Source: Hydrogenophaga sp. NFH-34 (lineage in GTDB: Bacteria; Pseudomonadota; Gammaproteobacteria; Burkholderiales; Burkholderiaceae_C). Taken from it: a stretch of 64,000 nucleotides of DNA. The stretch is from NCBI RefSeq assembly GCF_021401345.1, contig NZ_JACBGE010000019.1:1-64000 (forward strand), written 5' to 3'. Within the stretch, counting starts at the first letter, position 1, and each line of letters begins with the position of its first letter. The position numbers were made by a program, and so were the translations under genes. Under the pieces are notes generated by a model. That model made no database searches. It saw only the letters and a program-made list of their open reading frames with translations, and was not told where the DNA came from. This document shows positions 16,355 to 24,426 of the stretch, in pieces.

Positions 16355-16440
16355 GGGACACCGCGGAACCGGCTTTGCCGGGCCGCAGGTGTCGTCCCCC
16401 TGTCAGGGGGAAGCCGCGTCAGCGGCGCAGGGGGTGACCC
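16355..16440 (-). repeat. Covarying palindromic element (copy 1), after the rubrerythrin stop codon
   Basis: The plus strand shows a nested hairpin: GACACC, GCGG, CCGGC, TTT, GCCGG, CCGC, GGTGTC (about 16357-16394). CCCCCTG-T-CAGGGGG follows, then CCGCGTCAGCGG. The copy at 57811-57893 keeps the architecture with compensating changes. Both lie directly downstream of the stop codon of a minus-strand gene. Confidence 0.7.
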
Positions 16441-16442
16441 GT

Positions 16443-16865
16443 TCAGTCCACCAGCTCGTTCAGGGCTTTCTGGTAGCGGTTCGCGTGCGAGCGTTCGGCC
16501 TTGGCCAGGGTCTCGAACCAGTCGGCGATTTCGTCGAAACCTTCTTCGCGCGCGGTCTTGGCCATGCCGGGGTACATGTCGGTGTACTCGTGGGTTTCGC
16601 CGGCCACGGCGGACGCCAGGTTCTGGCGCGTGTTGCCAATGGGCAGGCCGGTGGCCGGATCGCCCGACTGCTCCAGAAACTCCAGATGCCCATGTGCGTG
16701 ACCGGTCTCGCCTTCGGCGGTGGAGCGGAACAGCGCCGCCACGTCGTTCTGGCCCTCCACGTCGGCCTTGTTGGCGAAGTACAGGTAGCGGCGGTTGGCC
16801 TGGGATTCGCCGGAGAAGGCGTCCTTCAGGCACTGTTCGGTCTTGGAACCTTTGAGCGCGGACAT
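16443..16865 (-). CDS. Rubrerythrin-family diiron protein lacking the rubredoxin domain
   Basis: A 140-residue ferritin-like diiron protein. The ligand motifs are [14 protein letters not shown] (Glu), [14 protein letters not shown] (ExxH), [15 protein letters not shown] (Glu/ExxY) and [16 protein letters not shown] (ExxH). The C-terminal rubredoxin-like CxxC domain of classic rubrerythrins is absent, so another protein must supply electrons. The adjacent Fe-S/CCG protein is an obvious candidate (inference). The family reduces peroxides. It is the first gene of the three-gene module; GGAG lies upstream of ATG 16865. Confidence 0.92.
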   Translation of the reverse strand: MSALKGSKTEQCLKDAFSGESQANRRYLYFANKADVEGQNDVAALFRSTAEGETGHAHGHLEFLEQSGDPATGLPIGNTRQNLASAVAGETHEYTDMYPGMAKTAREEGFDEIADWFETLAKAERSHANRYQKALNELVD

Positions 16866-17105
16866 GGGGGTCTCCTTGTGGTGTATCGTGGGTGATCGAC
16901 CGACCAGCAGGCGCCAAACGGGTGGCGCGCCCCGTCGAGTCGGCCTCCAACATACCCCCGTCGCCGGGCAGCGTCTAATTGTTCGACGCTATGCATCACA
17001 TTGCCCCCGCCTATCGCCCGCCGCCCCGGGTACACACGGCAGAGGCACGGCGGAGACCCTGCCGGTGGCCGGGTTTCGATCCCCGGATACCATTCCGTTT
17101 GGTTA

Positions 17106-17120
17106 AATGCATTACGCATT
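17106..17120. promoter_or_regulatory. Short inverted repeat, operator candidate upstream of the VOC gene
   Basis: AATGC-ATTAC-GCATT is a perfect 5-5-5 inverted repeat, 17 bp before the VOC start codon and just before its ribosome-binding site (CAGGAG). Its size and AT-rich character fit a dimeric repressor site. No regulator gene lies nearby. Confidence 0.35.
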
Positions 17121-17137
17121 GAAGAACAGGAGACGCC

Positions 17138-17743
17138 ATGAATACCCCCCTGCCCCCACCCGCCCCGGTTCAGCAGTTGCACCACTACGCCTACCGGGCC
17201 CGCGACGCCGAAGAAACGCGGCATTTCTACGAGGACATCCTGGGCCTGCCGCTGTACCACATCATCCAGAGCGACTACGTGCCAAGCACGGGCGAGTACT
17301 GCCCGTACACGCACTTCTTCTTCCGTCTGCAGGACGGTTCGTTCATTGCCTTCTTCGACCTGGGCGACGACGTGGCGGCCGAGCCGTCGCCGAACACGCC
17401 GAAGTGGGTGAACCACATCAGCTTCCGCGTGAACACGGTGCAGGAACTGGAGAACACGAAAGCGCGGTTGCAGGCGCACGGCATCGAGGTGTTGGGCGTG
17501 ACCGACCACCACATCTTCAAGAGCATCTATTTCTTTGATCCGAACGGCATCCGGCTGGAGCTGACGGCGCAGCTGGCGGACGAGTTCCAGATGCTGCAGG
17601 AGAGCAAGACGGCGCATGTGCGGCTGGCGGAGTGGAATGCGCGCAAGGAACAGTGGCGCCAGGAGCGGGCGTCGGGTCAATCTTCTGTACCGCTGAAGCC
17701 GCAGGCGAATGATCGGCCGGAGTTTGTGCCTCCCTCCGCCTGA
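17138..17743 (+). CDS. VOC-family protein of an aromatic-oxidation-type cluster
   Basis: A 201-residue VOC protein. The first module reads LHHYAYRARDAEETRHFYEDILGLPLYH. The second reads WVNHISFRVNTVQELENTKARL and ends HIFKSIYFFDPNGIRLELTAQL, keeping the His and Glu metal ligands. The C-terminal 40 residues are charged and probably flexible. Its position before an FAD monooxygenase and DUF2783 gene suggests a ring-cleavage or isomerising step on the same substrate; that is inference. A strong ACAGGAGACGCC ribosome-binding site precedes ATG 17138. Confidence 0.82.
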   Translation: MNTPLPPPAPVQQLHHYAYRARDAEETRHFYEDILGLPLYHIIQSDYVPSTGEYCPYTHFFFRLQDGSFIAFFDLGDDVAAEPSPNTPKWVNHISFRVNTVQELENTKARLQAHGIEVLGVTDHHIFKSIYFFDPNGIRLELTAQLADEFQMLQESKTAHVRLAEWNARKEQWRQERASGQSSVPLKPQANDRPEFVPPSA

Positions 17744-17779
17744 GTTCGGCTTGGTCGGTGCTGGCGTTGGCGCAGTTCC

Positions 17780-17888
17780 GTGTGGTGAGGGCTGGGGCGA
17801 CCGGCTCCGCTCGTGTCCCCCGCCAGCGGCTGCGCCGCTGGTTCCTCCTTTTACCTCGCTGCGCCGGTCACCCCAGCCCTAACCACAC
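17780..17888 (-). repeat. Structured palindromic element, copy A (ncRNA-like)
   Basis: The outer arms 17780-17805 and 17863-17888 pair over 26 positions with two exceptions; on the minus strand one is a U-G wobble. Inside, read on the minus strand, come GCAGCGAGGTAAAA-GGAGGA, an 8-bp hairpin CCAGCGGC-GCA-GCCGCTGG, and GGGGGACACGAGCGGA. Copy B has the same unpaired blocks but entirely different stem sequences. Confidence 0.8.
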
Positions 17889-17930
17889 TCGTTGGCGCGC
17901 CAACATCAAGCACCCGCAATGCCTCAGGCC

Positions 17931-18024
17931 GGAAGTGATGGGTGTACTGTGCAGCGAAGTAAAGGAGGAGGCCCGGCGCAGCCGGGCCGGGGGACATGAG
18001 CGGAACAGTGCACCCGTCGCTTCC
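17931..18024 (+). repeat. Structured palindromic element, copy B (ncRNA-like)
   Basis: The outer arms 17931-17950 and 18005-18024 pair over all 20 positions; the three non-Watson-Crick positions are all G-U on the plus strand. The interior reads GCAGCGAAGTAAA-GGAGGA, an 8-bp hairpin GGCCCGGC-GCA-GCCGGGCC (17970-17988), and GGGGGACATGAGCGGA. It lies 58 bp upstream of the monooxygenase start in the sense direction. Confidence 0.8.
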
Positions 18025-18082
18025 GAGCCCGCGAGGTCGATGAGAGAAAACAGACAACAGACAGAGCACCCGGAGACTGCAG

Positions 18083-19801
18083 ATGAACGAGAACAGCTAC
18101 AAACAAGCCGCCCACACCAACAGCTACGAGTTCACCCAAGGCAGCGGCTACCAACTGCCCGAGTACCCCTTTGTCCCCCCGCCCGAACTCGGCGAAACAC
18201 GCACCAGAAGGCACCCCATCGTCATCGTCGGCGGCGGCATCACCGGCCTGACCCTCGCGTGCTCCCTGGCGAACCTGGGCGTGCCCGCCATCCTGCTCGA
18301 CGAAGACAACACCGTCGGCGTCAAGGGCGCCTCCTCGCGCGGCATCTGCTACACCCAGAAATCGCTCGAAATCTTCCAGCGCCTCGGCATCTACGAGCGC
18401 ATCGCCGCCAAAGGTATCCAGTGGAGTGTGGGCCGCACCTTCGCCGGCGACGACGAGGTCTACAGCTTCGACCTGCGCCAGCAAGGCGCCTACAACCTCT
18501 CGCAGCAACCACCCTTCATCAACATCCAGCAGTTCTACATCGAAGGCTTTCTGGTCGAGCGCATCGCCGAACTCGGCCATGTCGAGCTGCGCTGGCAGAA
18601 CCGGCTGGTGGCCTTCGAGCAGGGCGAGGACACCGCCACCCTGACCGTCGAGACCCCGGCGGGGCGCTACACCATTGAGGCCGACCATGTCATCGACGCC
18701 ACCGGCTCGAACAGCCCGCTGCGCCAATGGCTGCAAGTGCCCTTCACCGCCAAACGCGGCGACGACCGCTGGTGCATCGCCGACGTGCGCTTCACGAAAC
18801 ACCCGCCGGTCGAGCGCCACACCTGGGTCGAAGCGCCCTTCAACGACAACCGCGCCGTCTGGCAGCACCTGATGGCCGACGATGTCTGGCGCATCGACTA
18901 CCAGATGGCGCCCGACAGCGACCCGGCCTACGTGAGCCGCGAAGACGTGGTGCGCGAGCGCCTGACGCGCCAGTTCGGCCCCGACACCGAGGTGCAGATC
19001 GTCTGGGTCGGCCCTTATGCCTACCGCAGCGAGTGCGTGCACCGGATGCGTGAGGGCCGCGTGTTCTTCATGGGCGACTCGGCCAAAGTGGTCAGCCCCT
19101 TTGGCGCGCGCGGCGGCAATACCGGGGTGTCCGACGCGGACAACCTGGCCTGGAAACTCGCCGCCGTGCAGCGCGGCCGAGCCCACCCTGCGCTGCTGGA
19201 CAGCTACGGCGACGAGCGCCTCGAAGCCGCGCAGCAGAACGTGCTGGTGACCAGCCGCACCGCGCGCTTCCTGCGCCCGGCCGACGGTGTGGAACGCCTG
19301 TTCCGCCACGCCGCCATCGGCCTGGCGAAAAAGTACCCGTTCGCCCGCACCTTGATGAACACCGGCCGCATGGCGGTGGCCAACCCCTACAGCCGCTCGC
19401 GCGCCTGCAGCTACGCCGAGGGATCGGCTGCGGGGCAGTCGGTGCAGAACGTGGCGCTGCGCTGGGCCGACGGCGCGACCGGTTGCGCCAATGACCTGCT
19501 CCGGTGGGCCGGTGGTGACCTGCTACTGCTGGCCTTCGGGCCACTGACCCGGGCCGACCTGGGCCGGCTGAGAACGCTGACCGCCGGTGCGCCGCTGCGT
19601 GCGGTGCAGGTAGCGGCCGGGCGCGAACGCGCTCAGGCCGCCGAACATGTGCGCGACCCCGAAGGCCATCTGCGCGCGGCCTGCCAGGTCCTCCCCACCG
19701 GCTGGGCGCTGGTCCGGCCCGACGGCTACCTGGCCGCCACCGGCGCCCGCATCGACGGCCGACTGATCGCCGCACTCGAACGTTCACTCGGCCTGCGCTG
19801 A
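18083..19801 (+). CDS. FAD-dependent aromatic-ring monooxygenase-like oxidoreductase
   Basis: A 572-residue flavoprotein of the MhpA/PheA/TfdB class. The ADP-binding GxGxxG is at residues 50-55 (VIVGGGITGLTLA). The second FAD motif near residue 330 reads RVFFMGDSAKVVSPFGARGGN and continues GVSDADNLAWKLA. A thioredoxin-like C-terminal domain begins at about 460. Such enzymes hydroxylate phenolic rings using NAD(P)H and O2. The substrate is not evident. It is followed after 17 bp by the DUF2783 gene, a frequent partner of this family, and preceded by structured element B. Confidence 0.88.
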   Translation: MNENSYKQAAHTNSYEFTQGSGYQLPEYPFVPPPELGETRTRRHPIVIVGGGITGLTLACSLANLGVPAILLDEDNTVGVKGASSRGICYTQKSLEIFQRLGIYERIAAKGIQWSVGRTFAGDDEVYSFDLRQQGAYNLSQQPPFINIQQFYIEGFLVERIAELGHVELRWQNRLVAFEQGEDTATLTVETPAGRYTIEADHVIDATGSNSPLRQWLQVPFTAKRGDDRWCIADVRFTKHPPVERHTWVEAPFNDNRAVWQHLMADDVWRIDYQMAPDSDPAYVSREDVVRERLTRQFGPDTEVQIVWVGPYAYRSECVHRMREGRVFFMGDSAKVVSPFGARGGNTGVSDADNLAWKLAAVQRGRAHPALLDSYGDERLEAAQQNVLVTSRTARFLRPADGVERLFRHAAIGLAKKYPFARTLMNTGRMAVANPYSRSRACSYAEGSAAGQSVQNVALRWADGATGCANDLLRWAGGDLLLLAFGPLTRADLGRLRTLTAGAPLRAVQVAAGRERAQAAEHVRDPEGHLRAACQVLPTGWALVRPDGYLAATGARIDGRLIAALERSLGLR

Positions 19802-19818
19802 GTCCCCTGGAGACCTGC

Positions 19819-20007
19819 ATGAACACCACCCCGAACTTCCAGGACGCCGACGGCTTCTACGAGCGCCTGCTCGACGCCCACCAGGGCCTGTCGCGCGAGC
19901 AGTCCGAACTGCTCAACGCCCGCCTGATCCTGCTGCTGGCCAATCAGGTCGGCAACGCCCAGGTGCTGGCCCACTGCATCGACGCAGCGCGCGAGGCGGT
20001 CGAATAA
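19819..20007 (+). CDS. DUF2783 small protein
   Basis: A 62-residue protein that fits DUF2783: DADGFYERLLDAHQGLSREQS, then LNARLILLLANQVGN. The family has no known function but recurs beside FAD monooxygenases, as here. A GGAGACCTGC ribosome-binding site sits before ATG 19819. It is likely the last gene of the VOC-monooxygenase cluster. Confidence 0.8.
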   Translation: MNTTPNFQDADGFYERLLDAHQGLSREQSELLNARLILLLANQVGNAQVLAHCIDAAREAVE

Positions 20008-20010
20008 AAT

Positions 20011-20056
20011 CGGGAGTTTCCCGAGCACACCCTGACGGCGCCCTGCGGGGCGCCGT
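20011..20056 (+). promoter_or_regulatory. Two hairpins in the valS leader
   Basis: CGGGA-GTT-TCCCG (20011-20023) is followed by a perfect 8-bp stem, ACGGCGCC / GGCGCCGT (20035-20056), and then TGCACTTTTGG. TAAAAT just before (20004-20009) could be a -10 element. The second hairpin could be the terminator of the preceding cluster or a valS attenuator. There is no T-box signature. Confidence 0.4.
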
Positions 20057-20074
20057 TGCACTTTTGGTCCCACC

Positions 20075-23023
20075 ATGTCCGACACCCTGCAGCAACCCGG
20101 TCTGAACAGCCTGTCCAAGTCCTTCGAGCCCGCCGCGCTCGAAGCCCACTGGGGCCCCGAGTGGGAAAAGCGGGGCTACGGCGTCGCGGGCTTCCAGGGC
20201 ACCGGCGTACCGCAGGCCGAAACACCCTCGTTCGCCATCCAGCTGCCGCCGCCCAACGTGACCGGCACGCTGCACATGGGCCACGCGTTCAACCAGACCA
20301 TCATGGACTCGCTGACGCGCTATCACCGCATGAGCGGCTTCAACACCGTCTGGGTGCCAGGCACCGACCACGCCGGCATCGCCACCCAGATCGTGGTGGA
20401 ACGCCAGTTGCAGGAACAGGGCATCAGCCGCCACGACATGGGCCCCACCCCGCCCGAAGCGCGCAAGAACTTCGTCGCCAAGGTCTGGGAATGGAAGGAA
20501 AAGAGCGGCAACACCATCACCACCCAGATGCGCCGCATGGGCGACAGCGTGGACTGGAGCCGCGAGTACTTCACCATGGACGACAAGCTGTCCACCGTGG
20601 TGACCGAGACCTTCGTGCGCCTGTACGAACAGGGCCTGATCTACCGCGGCAAGCGCCTGGTGAGCTGGGACCCGATCCTCAAGTCCGCCGTGTCCGACCT
20701 GGAGGTGGAGAGCGAGGAGGAAGACGGCCACCTCTGGCACATCCGTTACCCGGTGGACGGCAGCGCCGAATCGCTGGTGGTGGCCACCACCCGGCCCGAA
20801 ACCATGCTGGGTGACACCGCCGTCATGGTGCATCCGGAGGACGAGCGCTACACCCACCTGATCGGCAAACAGGTCAAGCTGCCCATCACCGGCCGTCTGG
20901 TGCCCGTGATCGCCGACGCCTACGTGGACAAGGCCTTCGGCACCGGTGTGGTCAAGGTCACGCCCGCGCACGACCAGAACGACTACCAGGTTGGCCTGCG
21001 CCATGGCCTGCCGATGCTGACCATCTTCGACCTGTCGGCCAAGGTCTGCTGCGACGAGGCCGACGACATTCCCGATGCCTATGTCGGTCTCGACCGCTTC
21101 GTCGCGCGCAAGCAGATCGTGGCGCAGCTCGAAGCCGAAGGCCTGCTGGTGGAGATCAAGAAACACAGGCTCATGGTGCCGCGTTGCGCGCGCACCGGCC
21201 AGGTGATCGAGCCCATGCTGACCGACCAGTGGTTCGTCGCCATGAGCAAGGTCAGCGACCAGGACCCGACCGGCAAGAGCATCGCCCAGAAGGCCATCGA
21301 TGCCGTGCAGTCGGGCCAGGTGCGCTTCGTGCCCGAAAACTGGGTCAACACCTACAACCAGTGGATGAACAACATCCAGGACTGGTGCATCAGCCGCCAG
21401 CTCTGGTGGGGCCACCAGATCCCCGCCTGGTACGACAAGGACGGCAAGGTCTACGTGGCCCGCAACCAGGAGGAAGCCCAGCTGCAAGCCGGTGCCGACG
21501 TCGAACTGACGCGCGACGCCGACGTGCTCGACACCTGGTACTCCTCGGCCCTGGTGCCGTTCTCGTCGCTGGGCTGGCCGCAGGCACTGGAAGACGACGA
21601 CACCCTCAAGGACTACGACCTCTACCTGCCCTCGACCGTGCTCGTCACGGGTTACGACATCATCTTCTTCTGGGTCGCCCGGATGATCATGATGACCACG
21701 CACTTCACCGGCCGCGTGCCGTTCAAGGACGTCTACATCCACGGCCTGGTGCGCGACGCGCAGGGCCAGAAAATGAGCAAGTCCGAAGGCAACGTGCTCG
21801 ACCCGGTGGACCTGATCGACGGCATCTCGCTCGCCCCGCTGCTGGACAAACGCACGACAGGTCTGCGCAAGCCCGAGACCGCGCCCAAGGTGCGCAAGCA
21901 GACCGAGAAGGAATTCCCCGACGGCATCCCGGCCTACGGCGCCGACGCCCTGCGCTTCACCTTCGCGGCACTCGCCTCGCTGGGCCGCAGCATCAACTTC
22001 GACAGCAAGCGCTGCGAGGGTTACCGCAACTTCTGCAACAAGCTCTGGAACGCCACCCGCTTCGTGCTGATGAACTGCGAGGGCCAGGACTGCGGCCTGA
22101 TGGAACACACCAAGGCCGACTGCGCCGTGGGAGGCAAAGCGCACGGCTACATGAGCTTCAGCCACGCCGACCGCTGGATCGTCTCGCGCCTGCAGCGTGT
22201 CGAGGCCGAGGTCGCGCAAGGCTTCGCGGAGTACCGCCTGGACAACGTGGCCAACGCCATCTACGACTTCGTCTGGAACGAGTTCTGCGACTGGTACCTG
22301 GAAATCGCCAAGGTGCAGATCCAGACCGGCAATGAAGCGCAGCAGCGCGCCACCCGCCGCACCCTGATCCGCACGCTGGAGACCATCCTCCGCCTGGCGC
22401 ACCCGATCACGCCCTTCATCACCGAAGAGCTGTGGCAGAAGGTCGCGCCCGTGGCCGGCCGCTGGCCGGCCACATCCGATGACACCGGCCGCGTCGGCGC
22501 ATCGGTCAGCATCGCCGCCTACCCGGTCAGCCAGCCCGAACGCATCGACGAAAACGCCGAGGCCCAGGTCGCCAAGCTCAAGAGTCTGGTGGACGCCTGC
22601 CGCACGCTGCGCGGCGAGCTGGGCGTCTCACCCGCCACCCGACTGCCGATGTTCGTGGTCGGCGACGCCGACTTCATGCGCGAGAACGCCGCCGTGCTGC
22701 AGGGCCTGGCCAAGCTGGCCGAGGTCAAGGTGTTCGACGACGAGGCGGCCTGGGCAGCGGCCGCGCAGGCTGCGCCGGTGGCCGTGGTCGGCGAGGCCCG
22801 CTTGTGCCTGTTCATGGAGATCGACGTCGCCGCCGAAAAGGCCCGCCTGGCCAAGGAAGCAACCCGACTGGAAGGCGAGATCGCCAAGGCCAGCGGCAAG
22901 CTGTCCAACGAAGCCTTCGTGGCCAAGGCGCCGCCGGCCGTGATCGAGCAGGAAAAGAAGCGTGTTGCCGACTTCGGCGCCACGCTGGTCAAGGTGCGCG
23001 AACAGTTGAGTCGGCTGGGCTGA
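20075..23023 (+). CDS. valS: Valyl-tRNA synthetase
   Basis: A 982-residue class I synthetase that charges tRNA-Val. The HIGH-like motif is in [17 protein letters not shown] and the second signature is [13 protein letters not shown]. The editing (CP1) domain begins [13 protein letters not shown]. The C-terminal coiled-coil tail ([20 protein letters not shown], and [20 protein letters not shown]) is present. It is full length and slightly longer than the E. coli enzyme (951 residues). Confidence 0.98.
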   Translation: MSDTLQQPGLNSLSKSFEPAALEAHWGPEWEKRGYGVAGFQGTGVPQAETPSFAIQLPPPNVTGTLHMGHAFNQTIMDSLTRYHRMSGFNTVWVPGTDHAGIATQIVVERQLQEQGISRHDMGPTPPEARKNFVAKVWEWKEKSGNTITTQMRRMGDSVDWSREYFTMDDKLSTVVTETFVRLYEQGLIYRGKRLVSWDPILKSAVSDLEVESEEEDGHLWHIRYPVDGSAESLVVATTRPETMLGDTAVMVHPEDERYTHLIGKQVKLPITGRLVPVIADAYVDKAFGTGVVKVTPAHDQNDYQVGLRHGLPMLTIFDLSAKVCCDEADDIPDAYVGLDRFVARKQIVAQLEAEGLLVEIKKHRLMVPRCARTGQVIEPMLTDQWFVAMSKVSDQDPTGKSIAQKAIDAVQSGQVRFVPENWVNTYNQWMNNIQDWCISRQLWWGHQIPAWYDKDGKVYVARNQEEAQLQAGADVELTRDADVLDTWYSSALVPFSSLGWPQALEDDDTLKDYDLYLPSTVLVTGYDIIFFWVARMIMMTTHFTGRVPFKDVYIHGLVRDAQGQKMSKSEGNVLDPVDLIDGISLAPLLDKRTTGLRKPETAPKVRKQTEKEFPDGIPAYGADALRFTFAALASLGRSINFDSKRCEGYRNFCNKLWNATRFVLMNCEGQDCGLMEHTKADCAVGGKAHGYMSFSHADRWIVSRLQRVEAEVAQGFAEYRLDNVANAIYDFVWNEFCDWYLEIAKVQIQTGNEAQQRATRRTLIRTLETILRLAHPITPFITEELWQKVAPVAGRWPATSDDTGRVGASVSIAAYPVSQPERIDENAEAQVAKLKSLVDACRTLRGELGVSPATRLPMFVVGDADFMRENAAVLQGLAKLAEVKVFDDEAAWAAAAQAAPVAVVGEARLCLFMEIDVAAEKARLAKEATRLEGEIAKASGKLSNEAFVAKAPPAVIEQEKKRVADFGATLVKVREQLSRLG

Positions 23024-23077
23024 GCATCGGCGGCGGAAGCCGCCGCAGTCACACCGAAGCGGGGCGATCCAGACCGC

Positions 23078-24136
23078 TCAGTGCTGATAAGACTGGATCG
23101 AGCCCCACTGCGAGGGCGAAATGACCTGGGGATCCTCCCCGTCCAGCACCTCCTGGCCACCGCTGTCCATGCCATCGAGGGTGGACGCAAAGTCGCGCGG
23201 CCGGGCCTCCCCGTGTGCCTGCTGGGGTGACAGCGTTTCGTGGATGCGGTAGGCCACGTACCAGCTGGCGCGCAGTTTGGCCTCCCGGGTGTGCGCCCCG
23301 AGCCGGGGTGTCAGGTGAAGATTCGGAATGCCATACAGCGGCGTGCCCTCCGCCGCGAATTGGGGATTGGCCCCGTCGAGCAGGCAGGCGTCGATCCGCC
23401 CATCGGTCAACGCCGTCGCCAGCGCATCCGGATCGAACAGCGAACTGCGGCTGACACCGACCCACAGTTGCCCAGGGCGGCAGCGGCTGAGCAGGTGGTC
23501 GTTGAGCCAGCCTTTGAATCGCGAGGCATAGACCATCTGGAGCGACACCGCGTCGGCGCGTGCCAGCAGGTTCTGGATCGGCATCGGCTCGACGCCCAGT
23601 TTGCTCCAGATGGCAGCCGCATGGTGCACAGCGGGGTCGTATCCCACCAGCCGGACACCCAGCCCCCGGAGCATGGGCGCCAGCGTGTGCGCCACGGGCG
23701 CCAGCCCGACCAGGCCGACGGTGCTGCCCGCCAGTTCCCGCCCCATGCGAACCTGGGCCAGCTTGCGCCCCAGCAACGCACTGACCATGCCTCGCCGATA
23801 CAGCATCAACAAGCCGTAAAGCAGGTACTCGGCATTGGAGCGCACCGTGGCACTGCGTGCCTGAACCACACGCACTCGCCGCCGCGCACAGGCGTCAAGA
23901 TCGGTGTTGTCGCTCGACATCTGCATGCGGGCCACCACCTGCAGTTTGGGCGAAAAATCCAGAAACTCCTTGGAGACGATGACGTGCGGCGGCAGCACGA
24001 TGGCCCGCGTCTTGTACATGGCCTTGCGCAGGGCCACGGGGTCGTCCCCCAGTTCCGGGTGATAACTGACGTCGTAGCGCTCCTGCAGCCAGTTGAGCGC
24101 CTCCGGCACCAGCGGATCGATCAGCAGGATTTCCAT
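23078..24136 (-). CDS. D-2-hydroxyacid dehydrogenase-family protein with degenerate active site
   Basis: A 352-residue protein with the two-domain 2-hydroxyacid dehydrogenase layout. The NAD-binding loop, normally GxGxxG, reads GLVGLAPVA (141-149). The catalytic Arg is kept (Arg230 in VGVSRSSLFD). The usual acidic partner region reads LLDGANPQ (252-259), and the catalytic His position in 'LTPH' reads LTPRLGAHT (275-283). At least two of the three catalytic residues and a nucleotide-loop glycine are therefore changed. It may be a pseudoenzyme or bind another ligand. It lies 30 bp after tusA on the same strand. Confidence 0.75.
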   Translation of the reverse strand: MEILLIDPLVPEALNWLQERYDVSYHPELGDDPVALRKAMYKTRAIVLPPHVIVSKEFLDFSPKLQVVARMQMSSDNTDLDACARRRVRVVQARSATVRSNAEYLLYGLLMLYRRGMVSALLGRKLAQVRMGRELAGSTVGLVGLAPVAHTLAPMLRGLGVRLVGYDPAVHHAAAIWSKLGVEPMPIQNLLARADAVSLQMVYASRFKGWLNDHLLSRCRPGQLWVGVSRSSLFDPDALATALTDGRIDACLLDGANPQFAAEGTPLYGIPNLHLTPRLGAHTREAKLRASWYVAYRIHETLSPQQAHGEARPRDFASTLDGMDSGGQEVLDGEDPQVISPSQWGSIQSYQH

Positions 24137-24166
24137 GGCTGGGCTGCCCGACCGCTGGCGACAGAC

Positions 24167-24394
24167 TCAGCGGCGCTTGAGGATGGAGATGTGGTCAGCC
24201 CCGACAGTCTGCTGCTCGACCAGTTCGTTGCCCGTCTGCTTGGCGAAGGCCTGGAAATCCCGGACCGAACCGGCGTCGGTCGCAATGACGCGCAAGGTCT
24301 GGCCACTGGTCATCTCGGCCAGGGCTTTTTTGGCCTTGAGAATAGGCAGGGGGCAGTTCAGCCCGCGGGCGTCAAGTTCTTTGTCTGTGTGCAT
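24167..24394 (-). CDS. tusA: TusA-family sulfur carrier protein
   Basis: A 75-residue SirA/TusA protein that carries a persulfide sulfur for tRNA thiolation or molybdenum-cofactor synthesis. The sulfur-accepting Cys is in LDARGLNCPLPILKAKKAL (Cys14). The rest matches the small alpha/beta fold, with DFQAFAKQTGNELV near the end. Neighbouring cysM fits a sulfur-metabolism context. Confidence 0.93.
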   Translation of the reverse strand: MHTDKELDARGLNCPLPILKAKKALAEMTSGQTLRVIATDAGSVRDFQAFAKQTGNELVEQQTVGADHISILKRR

Positions 24395-24426
24395 GGCAAG
24401 GTCCCAGGATGGGGAGGATTTTAAGA

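Larger units (their letters stand above)
17744..18082. other. Intergenic region holding two structured palindromic elements
   Basis: These 339 bp hold no convincing gene. Nearly all of it is taken up by two copies of one hairpin element in opposite orientation (17780-17888 and 17931-18024). A 58-bp A-rich leader runs into the monooxygenase gene (ends CCCGGAGACTGCAG). Confidence 0.75.

Noticed and set aside
17744-18082. CRISPR array or insertion sequence
   Set aside because: There are only two copies, inverted relative to each other, with no spacers, no transposase gene and no target-site duplication visible.
20011-20074. T-box riboswitch upstream of valS
   Set aside because: No T-box sequence or specifier loop; T-boxes are not expected in betaproteobacteria. 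The hairpins are short and simple.
19913-22402. Long open frame (about 829 codons) on the minus strand opposite valS
   Set aside because: Its amino-acid content (His/Gly/Val/Asp-rich, no known domain) is what an antisense reading of a high-GC gene gives; valS on the plus strand is certain.
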